This document shows, one piece after another, positions 9,442-17,310 of a DNA stretch of 23,503 bases. A program made the position numbers and the translations under genes. Source of the DNA: a virus; the IMG/VR virus record IMGVR_UViG_3300035188_000217, positions 1 through 23,503 of that record; one strand, given 5' to 3'. Every line of letters begins with the position of its first letter. The stretch's first letter is position 1. The notes under the pieces are model-generated. The model had not been told where the DNA came from. It did not search any database and worked only from the letters and a program-made list of their open reading frames with translations.

Positions 9442-10137
9442 TTACGCCGGAAGAAATTCGCTGGGGTTGATGGGTTCAGATCCCTTGATAAGCTCGGATC
9501 CTTCTTCTCTCAGACGCGCGACCATGGCGTCTAGGACTTTTGCACCGGCCTCTGTCGAACCATCGCCAAGTGTGGCAACAGCCCACGCCGGAATAACATA
9601 CTCGCCGCTCGCAATCCGGACATCCTCTCGGCCATCAATTGAACCGGGGACCAAATCTGCGACCCCGCTTCCGGGGCCGGACACAACGCCTCCATCTGCG
9701 TAGGCGCGGATAAGCTCTGCTGTGGCATCCCTGCCGAACATGCGATCATAGCGATCAAGTGCCTGACGCGGATTAGGGTGCTGCCCACGAAGGGCCGAAA
9801 TGCCGCCAGCAACTACGCCACCCTTTTCGAGGGTCTGGTTAACAACCCCTCCACGCGCCATCGCCTGACCGGCCATTGGCTTGCTGTAGGACTGGAGCGG
9901 CATAATTTGCCTACCGGCACCCCCTGTGGTGGAATTTACGCTTGAGCTTTGCTGCTGCGGAGGCTGACCAGAGCCGCCAATGTTTCCAAGCTGCGGCGGT
10001 GGCGACCACTGTGATTGCTGGTTTGACTGAATGCCGCTAATACCCTGATTATAACCGAAAACGGGCTTATTCATAAGGTCCTGCGGATTGTTGTATTGGG
10101 CCTGCCCAAACGCTGGTGGAATTCCGTTGAAATACAT
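9442..10137 (-). CDS. Structural protein with phage 'SGEYVIP' C-terminal domain
   Basis: The first 90 of its 231 residues are low complexity (Asn, Gln, Pro, Ser) and probably disordered. Next come MARGGVV (93-99) and EKGGVVAGG (104-112), then a helical segment with DRYDRMFGRDATAELIRAYADGG (128-150). The C-terminal part, from GPGSGVADLVPG (154-165) through SGEYVIP (177-183) to GNGS-like GDGSTEAGAKVLDAM (191-205), is a module I recognise from many podovirus internal and tape-measure-like proteins. Its biochemical role is unknown. It lies between the small gp at 10139 and the 410-residue protein, so it probably belongs to the tail-core group. A one-base gap separates it from the upstream stop. 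Confidence 0.65.
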   Translation of the reverse strand: MYFNGIPPAFGQAQYNNPQDLMNKPVFGYNQGISGIQSNQQSQWSPPPQLGNIGGSGQPPQQQSSSVNSTTGGAGRQIMPLQSYSKPMAGQAMARGGVVNQTLEKGGVVAGGISALRGQHPNPRQALDRYDRMFGRDATAELIRAYADGGVVSGPGSGVADLVPGSIDGREDVRIASGEYVIPAWAVATLGDGSTEAGAKVLDAMVARLREEGSELIKGSEPINPSEFLPA

Positions 10138-10138
10138 A

Positions 10139-10399
10139 TTAGCTCACGATCTTCAAGATGCCGCCGTCTGACCAAACACTGCCAGACGGAAGGCCGGTTG
10201 AGGTTGTGGGTATGTTCTGGATTGTCAGGCCAGAAATGGGAAATGCCGCGACCTGATTTGTAAGGTCGGAAGCAACAGTTATCGGCCTGATTGCGTCGAG
10301 CTTCTGGAGGCTAATCTCAATCTGTTTGATAAGCCTGTTCATGTACTCTTGGCTGTAGTCCTTGGTGGCCAGCGGAAGAGCAGATTTTGTGCCCGTCAT
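10139..10399 (-). CDS. Small conserved phage structural-region protein
   Basis: The protein has 86 residues: an N-terminal helix (about 15-40, NRLIKQIEISLQKLDAIRP), then beta-prone sequence ending LPSGSVWSDGGILKIV. That ending recurs in small podovirus proteins, but I know of no assigned function. The start is supported by GGGAGGA nine bases upstream. The ATG overlaps the stop of the upstream hub-like gene (ATGA), so the two are translationally coupled and may assemble together. Confidence 0.6.
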   Translation of the reverse strand: MTGTKSALPLATKDYSQEYMNRLIKQIEISLQKLDAIRPITVASDLTNQVAAFPISGLTIQNIPTTSTGLPSGSVWSDGGILKIVS

Positions 10400-12591
10400 C
10401 GACGACCATCCTCCCTCATGTCAAGGCGCGGCACCCCAAGACGCCAAGCGACATTGAGTTCATCGCTCTCTACCCGGAGAGCAACGGACCTTGCCCTGAT
10501 GCGAGTAAACATCTGATCGGTAAACCTGTTAACGGCAAGGGTTGCCGAGGAACTCCTCTGGGCGTTTCGTTCATCACCAGCGCCAATTGCGGAACCCGGA
10601 TAGTCCTGCGGCCTGATCGTGAATTTGACAATCGGCTCCACGTCGCCGTCATGCACTGTAGAGTTCTTGAACGTGAGGTCCGGTATAATGCGGTTCACGA
10701 ACATGAATTTCTGGCCCTCCCCGATCTCTACAGGGCTGGACTGGATGTATGCGTTGATCGGCGTTTCGGGGTTGGTGCTGCCATCGTTGAAGCCGGACTC
10801 TTGGGCGTACAGGTATCCGTCCACGCTTACGGCGCGGGGGGTAGTTCTGCCCGTCCGATCAATCCAAGCTGTGCGAGCAAGGCTTCCGTAATACCAAGCG
10901 TTTTCCGCGTAGTTGTAAACGACATAACGGTCAACCTCCACATCAGCCGGGGCAACCCCGTCCTCTGTGGACTGCGTCTTTGACGGGTAAAACCAGATGA
11001 TCTCGTTGTTGCCGGAGTCGGCAGAACAGTAGACCTTGTCGCCGTTGTCGGTGTCCAGATCCAAGAACACGTAATCCCTGACCGTGCAGGGTAGCGGTTC
11101 AATGCGTCCATTGTAGGAGTAGAAGTTGTTTGACCCCATCCAGAAGGCGGCTGAGCCAGCGACGATCTTTGCGTTCGGACCTATGATGTCAAAGGAAGAC
11201 CCGACATAGTTGAAGCCGTATCCATAAGGAGGACCGATGTAGGTCATCGTGTAAAGCGATGTGTCGGTCCAGATCAGGATTTCCTCTCTGTTCTGGACGG
11301 CTGTGACAATATACGACCCCGAAGAAAGCCTGTTGTCGCCAGCAGTTGTTGTGAGGTCTGCGGCATCCCAATTCGTTGGATCGGACGAATCAGACCAGCG
11401 AATTGTCATCTTGTCCTGCGGCTGCGTAACGTCGTATGGATTGCAACCAAAAGCGATGATCTGCCTGTTCTGGTCGGAGACCAAAATCTCAGTTGCGACA
11501 TACGGCAAATACTTCTTGGAGTATACGGACCCAAGGTTGCTAAAGCTGACGGCGGGGCCGTCGGTGTCGGTGATGTCCCAATAGACGATGGATGATGTGT
11601 AAACTTCGCATCCTGTGCCGCCAGACTCCGTCGTTGTGGCGTTGCTCGTTACGGTAAACGTGTACGCATTCGCGTTGACAACGGAAATTGTATGCGTTCC
11701 GTTCAGGGCGGAAACAGAGACGCCGCCGATGTCCACAGAAACATTACCGATGATTACTGCATTTCCATTCGAGAAGCCGTGGTTCAACTGCGTGACGGTC
11801 ACGACGTTGCTGCCGTTTGTCAGGTCAAGCGGATTTGATCCAAGGGTGTAATAGTTGGTGAGATCGCGCGGACAGGCGACCATGTCCTCGCCATAGTTGT
11901 CCACCGTCCATAGGCCGCTGTAGTACGTTGAGAGGGTGCTGTCTGGGCCATATCCCCAGCCATAGGATCCAGATACACCACCCCACGGACCACTGCCCCA
12001 GCCTGCAAACGTAACATTGGTGGATATGCCGGGATGGAACTGATATTCTACCGATACGCTTGAACCGCCACCAGAACCAGTTGATGTTGCGGTGCCTGTC
12101 GTGGTAACGGTATAGGCGTTCGCGTTCACGACGTTCTGGACGATTAGCTCCGTATTGATGGCGGTGCTAAGTATACCGTTTACATTCGACGAGCCAGACA
12201 CGGTTATATAGTCACCGGCAATCGCCCCGTGAGCAACGTCTGTGATTGTCACGTTGCTTGAACCGTTTACCGTCGCTATCGGATTTGAGCCAAGGTTTGA
12301 TGTTCGCCGAAGGGGCGTGATGTCAACTATGGTCGAGGAATCATCAACGTAAAATTTGATGTTGGTCGGCATGGCAAGATAGTTGGTGCCGACAAGGCTA
12401 GACCACCCATACAGCTTGCGGCACTTGCCGATCAGCGCTGTCTGGTTGGCATATATCTTCGTCCAGCCGCCAATTTTCTCCGGGAGGCCGTTCCTGAAGC
12501 GTATGAAATCCGAGTCAAACCACCCGCCGCTATTGGCATAGCTCGTCGTGTCACGGTTGATGCCGGGCTGGAATTTGAGCTTGGAGAGCAT
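10396..12591 (-). CDS. Tail hub/nozzle or stabilization-like protein with two FCCH-like inserts
   Basis: The N-terminal region of this 731-residue protein (LKFQPGINRDTTSYANSGGW, then DFIRFRNGLPEKIGGW) is typical of large podovirus proteins annotated as packaged-DNA stabilization or tail-nozzle proteins (P22 gp10 or T7 gp12 role). Residues 101-175 and 251-327 are two copies of a beta module (GSNP-xxxxNGSxxVT, then HGxxxGxxxxxxG, then NANAYT). This module resembles the phage repeat often labelled 'ubiquitin-activating enzyme E1 FCCH domain'. Between them lies a Trp/Gly-rich stretch (GWGSGPWGG). The remainder (about 330-731) is probably a beta-propeller-like body with W and DP turns. The role fits the neighbouring adaptor genes and is inferred. 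The start is ATG with a modest AGGG upstream. Confidence 0.7.
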   Translation of the reverse strand: MLSKLKFQPGINRDTTSYANSGGWFDSDFIRFRNGLPEKIGGWTKIYANQTALIGKCRKLYGWSSLVGTNYLAMPTNIKFYVDDSSTIVDITPLRRTSNLGSNPIATVNGSSNVTITDVAHGAIAGDYITVSGSSNVNGILSTAINTELIVQNVVNANAYTVTTTGTATSTGSGGGSSVSVEYQFHPGISTNVTFAGWGSGPWGGVSGSYGWGYGPDSTLSTYYSGLWTVDNYGEDMVACPRDLTNYYTLGSNPLDLTNGSNVVTVTQLNHGFSNGNAVIIGNVSVDIGGVSVSALNGTHTISVVNANAYTFTVTSNATTTESGGTGCEVYTSSIVYWDITDTDGPAVSFSNLGSVYSKKYLPYVATEILVSDQNRQIIAFGCNPYDVTQPQDKMTIRWSDSSDPTNWDAADLTTTAGDNRLSSGSYIVTAVQNREEILIWTDTSLYTMTYIGPPYGYGFNYVGSSFDIIGPNAKIVAGSAAFWMGSNNFYSYNGRIEPLPCTVRDYVFLDLDTDNGDKVYCSADSGNNEIIWFYPSKTQSTEDGVAPADVEVDRYVVYNYAENAWYYGSLARTAWIDRTGRTTPRAVSVDGYLYAQESGFNDGSTNPETPINAYIQSSPVEIGEGQKFMFVNRIIPDLTFKNSTVHDGDVEPIVKFTIRPQDYPGSAIGAGDERNAQRSSSATLAVNRFTDQMFTRIRARSVALRVESDELNVAWRLGVPRLDMREDGRR
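11611..12291 (-). repeat. Two FCCH-like beta repeats within the hub-like gene
   Basis: Codons 101-175 and 251-327 encode two related modules separated by a 75-residue Gly/Trp-rich spacer. Both begin with GSNP and an NGS turn, continue to an 'HG' motif, and end in 'VVNANAYT' plus a Thr/Ser-rich strand and a GG turn. Confidence 0.75.
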
Positions 12592-12601
12592 CTAGAACGC
12601 C

Positions 12602-12958
12602 CTATGAAAGGTTCTTCAGCTTGTATAGCGTGGAGAGGTATGTGCCGACGAGTTCGTCGATGATGTTCTCGATTGCGGGGACCCCGTGAGCAACCTTTGT
12701 GCGGCTCTTCGAGATCCAGTTTGCATCTTCCGTAAGGCACTTAATGATGTCCACGGATTCGTCCTTGCAGGAAAGATCAACGTGGCCGATGATGCCCTTC
12801 GATCCCTGACAAGCCTCCACCAGCTTGTCAAGCGTGTCAATCACATCGTCGTAGAAAGACCCGAGTGCCTTATGCTCGGCATAGGACTTCGTTTTCCAGT
12901 GGGCCAGATGGGCCTGATTGCGGGTCTTGAAAACCCGGGCGACGAGTTCCTCAATCAT
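12602..12958 (-). CDS. Dps/ferritin-like helical protein (resembles DUF5856)
   Basis: The protein is 118 residues and apparently all-helical. The segment HLAHWKTKSYAEHKALGSF followed by YDDVIDTLDKLVEA (17-49) closely follows the first Dps ferroxidase region. H20-W21 matches the Dps 'HW', H29 the second His, and D41, D44 and E48 match the ID-x-LD-x-x-x-E pattern. The position of E. coli Dps D67 is G33 here, and the loop between the two histidines is three residues shorter. The later part (50-118) holds two more helices. I recognise the overall pattern from phage proteins grouped as DUF5856, but am not certain of the number. Whether it binds iron or protects DNA is inference. It sits between the tail-hub gene and a 66-residue protein inside the late unit. 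Confidence 0.7.
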   Translation of the reverse strand: MIEELVARVFKTRNQAHLAHWKTKSYAEHKALGSFYDDVIDTLDKLVEACQGSKGIIGHVDLSCKDESVDIIKCLTEDANWISKSRTKVAHGVPAIENIIDELVGTYLSTLYKLKNLS

Positions 12959-12960
12959 TT

Positions 12961-13161
12961 TTACCAGCCCGCCATTTGCGTGTACTTGTTGGAACCAGCA
13001 CCACAGTCAGCCTCAAACTCTGCCTTCTGATCCTGACTGTAGTTGCGGCGCTGAACGGATTTCAACGAAACAACCTCGCCGTACTCGTTGACGACGGGCT
13101 CAAGCCAATTCGCCTCAAGCGTGTTGTGATTTAGGTCGTGGGTGACAAATGCAAGGTACAT
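12961..13161 (-). CDS. Small unknown phage protein
   Basis: This 66-residue protein starts MYLAFVTHDLNHNT and ends AGSNKYTQMAGW. It has a short beta-prone N-terminus, a charged middle (SVQRRNYSQDQKAEFEADCG) and no motif I can link to a function. The start is well supported by GAGGA four bases upstream, lying in the nine-base gap after the fibre gene. The next gene, the Dps-like protein, starts two bases after its TAA. I have seen similar short proteins next to fibre genes in environmental phages, but no role is known to me. Confidence 0.6.
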   Translation of the reverse strand: MYLAFVTHDLNHNTLEANWLEPVVNEYGEVVSLKSVQRRNYSQDQKAEFEADCGAGSNKYTQMAGW

Positions 13162-13170
13162 ATATTCCTC

Positions 13171-15612
13171 TTAGGTTATGGAGCCGCTGATAACAGCGAA
13201 TGAGAATGTTGGCGTTTCCGTTGTCGTTCCGCCAGTAGTCCGGAAGGACAGCCTAAAGGATCCGGCAGAAACCGCCGTTACGTGGATTTCGTATAAGTCT
13301 GTTCCAGTCCTTTGGTTAACGACGATTAAGTCGCTTGTTCCAACGGTTGAGTTGGTCACGGTGAATGATGCAAAAGTCGGCGATCCAGCCGCGCTGACGA
13401 GCGTAATCCTTCCAACGGGGTTATTTATTGTAACGCCGGTTGTCCTGCTGGTGGCCTGTGTGACGCTGGAACCAGAGCCAGCGCCATAGCCAAGGAGGCT
13501 TGTTCCAATGACCAAGCAGTCGCCGCTGCTGTCGATCTTGAATCTTTCAGTTACGCTTCCAGCGCCATCGCTTGTGGTCGAGAATATTATAGCGCCCGGA
13601 ACATCACCAGAAGAAACGGCTCCGTCAACACTGAAGTTAATTCTTGCCGATCCCCGCCAAATCGCACCATCGTAGATGTTTCCGCGAATCGAAAGGATGT
13701 CATCGCCGCTTGCGGCTGCGGTAATCGTGGTGGTGTCGCCGCCACGGGCTTTGTACCCCTCGTAGAATACACCACCTGTGCCAGTAGACTGGTTTCCGAG
13801 GCCAACTGCGGTCGCAGAGCCAGTCGCGTTCCACCCAATATACTGCGAGCCCGTCGCCCCGACGGCGGCATTGGCAACAGTCTTTGTGTTGGCGTTCTGG
13901 ACGTTATATATGGCATTCGCGGTGGATTGAATTCCTCCGGTAAACGTCTTGAGGCCCGCGAAAGTCTGGGCCGCAGTAAGCATTGCAACCGTGTCGCCTT
14001 CAACCGCGATAACACCGGCAGACACGCGAGAGATAGTCGTGTCGGATACGTTACCAACCTCAAAGGTGGTCGCCTGTGCCGCTCCGCCTACATCCAAAAG
14101 ATTTCCGGGCGCTGATGTTCCTATGCCGACATTACCGCCTGATGTAATGCGCATGCGCTCAACAGCCTGTGTGCTGGCTGTATTGTCGGACGTTCCGAAC
14201 AGCATTGCTGTATCTGGGGTCGCGCTTTCGGCAACGGTTGCGATGTAAGCCTTAACGCCAGCGCCGGGAGTGCTTACATCAGATCCGTACCACTCAATAC
14301 CGCCAATCGGCTGATTTGTAAGCAATGTCGTGTCGGTATTAACGAAGCTAATCGTACTGTTTTTTGAAGGGGAAGAGTATATTGTCGTACTGGCAAGTGT
14401 AGTGGTGTTGTTGATTGTATATGTACCAACGCCACCAGTACCCGTGCCAAGGGCGGTTATGTATGTGTTGTAATCAAGGCCGGATGTCCCAAGGAACACT
14501 CGATCACCAACCGAAATGGAGCCAGAGGATACGGATGTGATCGTGAGCGTGGTTCCGCTTATTGAACCAACCATAATGCCAGTAACATTTGTGTTTCCGG
14601 TGATCTGGAGGACATAACCGGGGTCGGCGGCATCGCCGATATTTACATTGCCTTTTGAGTTAATCCGCATACGCTCCGTTGTTGTGGAAGAACCGTCGGC
14701 GGTTGTGCTAAAAACAATACGGGATGGCATATCTCCGAGGCCCGGAGTTCCATCTACCCAGCCAACAATTGAAGCGCCAACCACCAATTCGGTGCCGTCG
14801 TCCCCGTTGAAGGTTATGTCACCAAGTACGTCGTTGTTCTGTACAATCGTATTTGTACCGATTGCTCCTCTGGATTTTCCAAAGTTAATGGAAGGAGGGG
14901 TGTTCGCAGCAGCCCAGCAATTCACACTAAGTGAAGAATTTTGCGCGTTCGCACCGTGAATCTGAGCCTTTGGAGTTTGCTGGGTTCCGACAAAACTGTC
15001 GGTGGAAAGGGCGGTCGTATGCCCCACAATAACCGTTCCGTCTGCGGCAATCACCGTGGGTGTTGCGTCGGGGTTCGTGCTGTCCTCGACCAGAAGTGCA
15101 TTGCCGGTGCCAAGCTGGGTAATGCGCAAGGCGGCATCGGTGTTGTCTGTGACAGAGATAATCTGGTTTTCGGTAAACGTGTTCGTGGCATTTGTGGACG
15201 CCACATTGCCGACGATCTTATTGGCGTCAATGCCGTCTACATAAAGGAAGTACGTTTCGCCATTGGGGATGGTTACGCCGGTCTGGCCAGACACCTTGAA
15301 GGTCACGCTGAATCCGCCGGTCGTGGCGTTCTTCACCACGTATAGCTTTTCAATCGCGGGGCAGATCACATTGCGGGCGGCGGTAATGGTGCCGGTTAGA
15401 TTGATGACCGCATTACGGGATTGATCGGCAGAGCCGTTGTTGGTGGAAAGGGTTGTGTCGCCGCTGTTGGAAACCGTAACAGAGACGTAACCGCCAATCG
15501 CCTCCTCAAGGAGGGTGCCAAGGTTGGTGTTCGTGGTTGTACCCCACGTACCCTGCTGCTCGCCGGTTCCAATGAGTTCAAGACGGAGATTGGGAGAGTA
15601 TGTTGATGCCAT
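13171..15612 (-). CDS. Tail fibre protein
   Basis: The N-terminus of this 813-residue protein, MASTYSPNLRLELIGTGEQQ followed by GTWGTTTNTNLGTLLEEAI, is a well-known phage fibre start that anchors to the tail. The rest is Gly/Thr/Ser/Asn-rich beta sequence typical of trimeric fibres. Three related modules end in 'ERMRINSKGNVNIG', 'ERMRITSGGNVGIG' and 'ERFKIDSSGDCLVIG'; two of them are preceded by 'IVFSTTADG' or 'IIFSTTSDG'. Such modules are common in receptor-binding fibre shafts. No C-terminal peptidase chaperone or enzymatic depolymerase motif is visible. The C-terminus (SAGSFRLSFRTTGG onward) looks like a small beta tip. It presumably binds the host surface. The gene is followed by a small protein and preceded by the repeat protein, possibly another appendage. 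Confidence 0.85.
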   Translation of the reverse strand: MASTYSPNLRLELIGTGEQQGTWGTTTNTNLGTLLEEAIGGYVSVTVSNSGDTTLSTNNGSADQSRNAVINLTGTITAARNVICPAIEKLYVVKNATTGGFSVTFKVSGQTGVTIPNGETYFLYVDGIDANKIVGNVASTNATNTFTENQIISVTDNTDAALRITQLGTGNALLVEDSTNPDATPTVIAADGTVIVGHTTALSTDSFVGTQQTPKAQIHGANAQNSSLSVNCWAAANTPPSINFGKSRGAIGTNTIVQNNDVLGDITFNGDDGTELVVGASIVGWVDGTPGLGDMPSRIVFSTTADGSSTTTERMRINSKGNVNIGDAADPGYVLQITGNTNVTGIMVGSISGTTLTITSVSSGSISVGDRVFLGTSGLDYNTYITALGTGTGGVGTYTINNTTTLASTTIYSSPSKNSTISFVNTDTTLLTNQPIGGIEWYGSDVSTPGAGVKAYIATVAESATPDTAMLFGTSDNTASTQAVERMRITSGGNVGIGTSAPGNLLDVGGAAQATTFEVGNVSDTTISRVSAGVIAVEGDTVAMLTAAQTFAGLKTFTGGIQSTANAIYNVQNANTKTVANAAVGATGSQYIGWNATGSATAVGLGNQSTGTGGVFYEGYKARGGDTTTITAAASGDDILSIRGNIYDGAIWRGSARINFSVDGAVSSGDVPGAIIFSTTSDGAGSVTERFKIDSSGDCLVIGTSLLGYGAGSGSSVTQATSRTTGVTINNPVGRITLVSAAGSPTFASFTVTNSTVGTSDLIVVNQRTGTDLYEIHVTAVSAGSFRLSFRTTGGTTTETPTFSFAVISGSIT

Positions 15613-15616
15613 GTGC

Positions 15617-16585
15617 CTACGCCGCTATTTGCGTCCAAGTGGTTGTTTGTGAGTCGCTCACCGGCCCCCAATCCGGGGTCTGAGAATCTGTAACCGGGGT
15701 CCACCCGGGAGTTTGCGGGGTGGATACAGAAGACCATCCGGGGCTTTGCCCATCAGAGATCGCCTGCCAATCTGGAGTCTGGTCTGTGTCAACGAGACCC
15801 CAGATCAAGACCCCGCCGTTTACATATCCGGTGGCGGATACACCGACCAGATATACAGTCGTTCCGAGGTTTACGGTCACTTCCTCGGCATATCCATACG
15901 CCGTGGAACCCTCGACCGTAACGCTTGAGTTCACCTTGATTATAACACTGCCGACGGCAGTAGTGCCAGAGACTCCGGTGACGCTAAGCACTTGGTCTGT
16001 CTGGATCTCTGGGGTGCCGACCCCTCCTGTGGCAAGGCTACCGGAGACATCGACATTCGCGTCGGCAGAGACGGTTACAGACCCCGGGCTTCCGGTTGCC
16101 TCAATGCCGACCACGTATATGTAATTGACGCTGCGGACTGTTACCGTGCCTGCGGCACCAGTTGCCTCGGAGCCGGACACATCGACATTTGCCGTGCCGG
16201 TTACGGTTACATCGCCGGAAGATCCAGCGGCAGAGAGGCCGGTAACGGAAACATTTGCCCCGCCAGAGACGGTCGGCGCTGTAGTCGCACCCGTCGCGGA
16301 GACGCCAGTAACCGATACGTTTGCCTTACCGGATACCGTTACGGATCCAGCAGACCCCGTTGCCTGAAGGCCATCAACGGGCACAAAGGAGTTAACGATG
16401 ACCTCAATTGTGCCGACACTGCCGGTCGCTGAGACGCCGTTTACACTTGCGTTTGCGCTTCCGGATACGGTTACGCTACCGGGCGATCCTGTCGCTCCGG
16501 TGTCCAGTATACCGGAATACCCCCAAGGGGCCTCGCCCCAGCCGAACGAGCCCCAGCCTTGGAATGGGACGATTGCGTCGGCCAT
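15617..16585 (-). CDS. Repeat protein: eleven 22-residue beta repeats plus five 11-residue QTPxW repeats
   Basis: This 322-residue protein is built almost entirely of repeats. Residues 1-26 are Trp/Gly-rich (GWGSFGWGEAPWG). Residues 27-266 are ten exact-length 22-residue units and a final 20-residue unit, with approximate consensus xGvsATGsxGsVtVsGxaNvsV. Residues 267-321 are five 11-residue units of the form DSQTPDWxxVS. The 22-residue spacing predicts a regular beta-solenoid or stacked beta-hairpins. Lying just upstream of the fibre gene, it may be a spike, a fibre partner or a virion decoration, but no function is proven. Start: ATG with AAGG eight bases upstream. Phage proteins with 'QTPxW' tails are familiar, although their role is not known to me. 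Confidence 0.75.
   Translation of the reverse strand: MADAIVPFQGWGSFGWGEAPWGYSGILDTGATGSPGSVTVSGSANASVNGVSATGSVGTIEVIVNSFVPVDGLQATGSAGSVTVSGKANVSVTGVSATGATTAPTVSGGANVSVTGLSAAGSSGDVTVTGTANVDVSGSEATGAAGTVTVRSVNYIYVVGIEATGSPGSVTVSADANVDVSGSLATGGVGTPEIQTDQVLSVTGVSGTTAVGSVIIKVNSSVTVEGSTAYGYAEEVTVNLGTTVYLVGVSATGYVNGGVLIWGLVDTDQTPDWQAISDGQSPGWSSVSTPQTPGWTPVTDSQTPDWGPVSDSQTTTWTQIAA
15623..15787 (-). repeat. Five tandem 33-base coding units (11 residues, QTPxW)
   Basis: Units are TDQTPDWQAIS, DGQSPGWSSVS, TPQTPGWTPVT, DSQTPDWGPVS and DSQTTTWTQIA. Gln3 and Trp7 are invariant. The unit length is exactly half that of the 22-residue repeats upstream. Confidence 0.9.
15788..16507 (-). repeat. Eleven tandem 66-base coding units (22 residues each)
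   Basis: Codons 27-266 divide into units such as NGVSATGSVGTIEVIVNS + FVPV and DGLQATGSAGSVTVSGKA + NVSV with no gaps in register. The final unit is shortened to 20 residues. The DNA copies have diverged, so the repeat is old or held by protein structure. Confidence 0.85.
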
Positions 16586-16597
16586 GGCGATACCTTA

Positions 16598-17026
16598 TTA
16601 GGCGATGCGGATGATGGCGTCAGTCGCGTTGGCGGTGGGGAAAACGATCACGAAGTCGCCGTTGGACGAAGACTTGTCGGAACCAAATGCCAAGGTCACA
16701 ACAGCCGCATTGGATGAGTTGGCGTTGTAGATCAGGGCACCGTTGGCGGTGATCGTGGAAGAAGACCAAGTCGTGTCGGCAAAGTCAACATAGGCAGTCG
16801 TGCCGGAGGTGGTCGGAGACACCGATGTAAGGGTGTTTCCGCCAGCGCTGTAGCCGGTACCCGTAACCTCGTTCGACGTGGAATAAACCGTTGTCGAAGC
16901 GCCAAGCGTGGCGGACGAGGTGTAAAGGGCGATCTTGAAGGTGTTGCCGCCCGGGTTGTCGAAGTCGTGCAGCGCAGACATAAGCTGCGACTTGAACGAT
17001 GTACACATAGCCGTGGAAATTGCCAC
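16598..17026 (-). CDS. Conserved phage beta-rich structural protein
   Basis: The protein has 142 residues and starts at GTG (MAISTAMCTSFKSQLMSALH). It has an N-terminal helix, then NTFKIALYTSSATLGASTT and alternating Ser/Thr/Ala/Val strands consistent with a beta-sandwich, ending FVIVFPTANATDAIIRIA. I recognise the 'FKxALYTSSATL' pattern from many podovirus gene clusters next to fibre and adaptor genes. It is probably a virion or appendage component, but this is inferred. The GTG is chosen because a perfect AGGAGG lies five bases upstream and the G overlaps the preceding TAG. No in-frame ATG near it has comparable support. Confidence 0.7.
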   Translation of the reverse strand: MAISTAMCTSFKSQLMSALHDFDNPGGNTFKIALYTSSATLGASTTVYSTSNEVTGTGYSAGGNTLTSVSPTTSGTTAYVDFADTTWSSSTITANGALIYNANSSNAAVVTLAFGSDKSSSNGDFVIVFPTANATDAIIRIA

Positions 17027-17310
17027 TAGAGCCTCCTGATGATTGCGGCCATGTCCTCATGGCCTTGCTTGCCTAGCTGTGCCGCCAGAGTTGTACGGTC
17101 TGACCTTACAGCCTGTTTCATGTAGTGGATGATCGCGGGACGGATACGGTCCTTGTACGCCATCGCCTGATCTCGTATTGCCGGGTGGGCCTCCGACGAA
17201 ATGAACAAGAGCTTGTTCAGAAGGTCTTCGGCAATCTCTTCAACGGTAAAACCCCGCTCGTGCGTGGTCCGTACCTCAAATGCTCCTACGGAGCCAAATC
17301 CATTGTTCAT
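17026..17310 (-). CDS. Small conserved phage protein (helical)
   Basis: The 94-residue, predominantly helical protein carries FTVEEIAEDLLNKLLFISSE, AHPAIRDQAMAYKDRIRPAI, YMKQAVRSDRTT and a C-terminal GHEDMAAIIRRL. The same run of motifs (HPAIRDQA, AVRSDRTT, IRRL end) is familiar from phages and prophages of Alphaproteobacteria, without a known function. It is tightly coupled to both neighbours: the stop of the adaptor-like gene overlaps its ATG by one base (TGATG), and its TAG shares a base with the next GTG. Confidence 0.65.
   Translation of the reverse strand: MNNGFGSVGAFEVRTTHERGFTVEEIAEDLLNKLLFISSEAHPAIRDQAMAYKDRIRPAIIHYMKQAVRSDRTTLAAQLGKQGHEDMAAIIRRL
17032..17037 (-). promoter_or_regulatory. 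Strong Shine-Dalgarno site AGGAGG fixing a GTG start
   Basis: AGGAGG on the minus strand lies five bases before the GTG at 17024-17026 and inside the end of the 94-residue gene. It is the best ribosome binding site in the window and suggests high expression of the 142-residue protein. Confidence 0.75.

Noticed and set aside
15992-16432. Rightward 146-residue open frame with apparent repeats
   Set aside because: The repeats are the antisense image of the 22-residue coding repeats on the minus strand.
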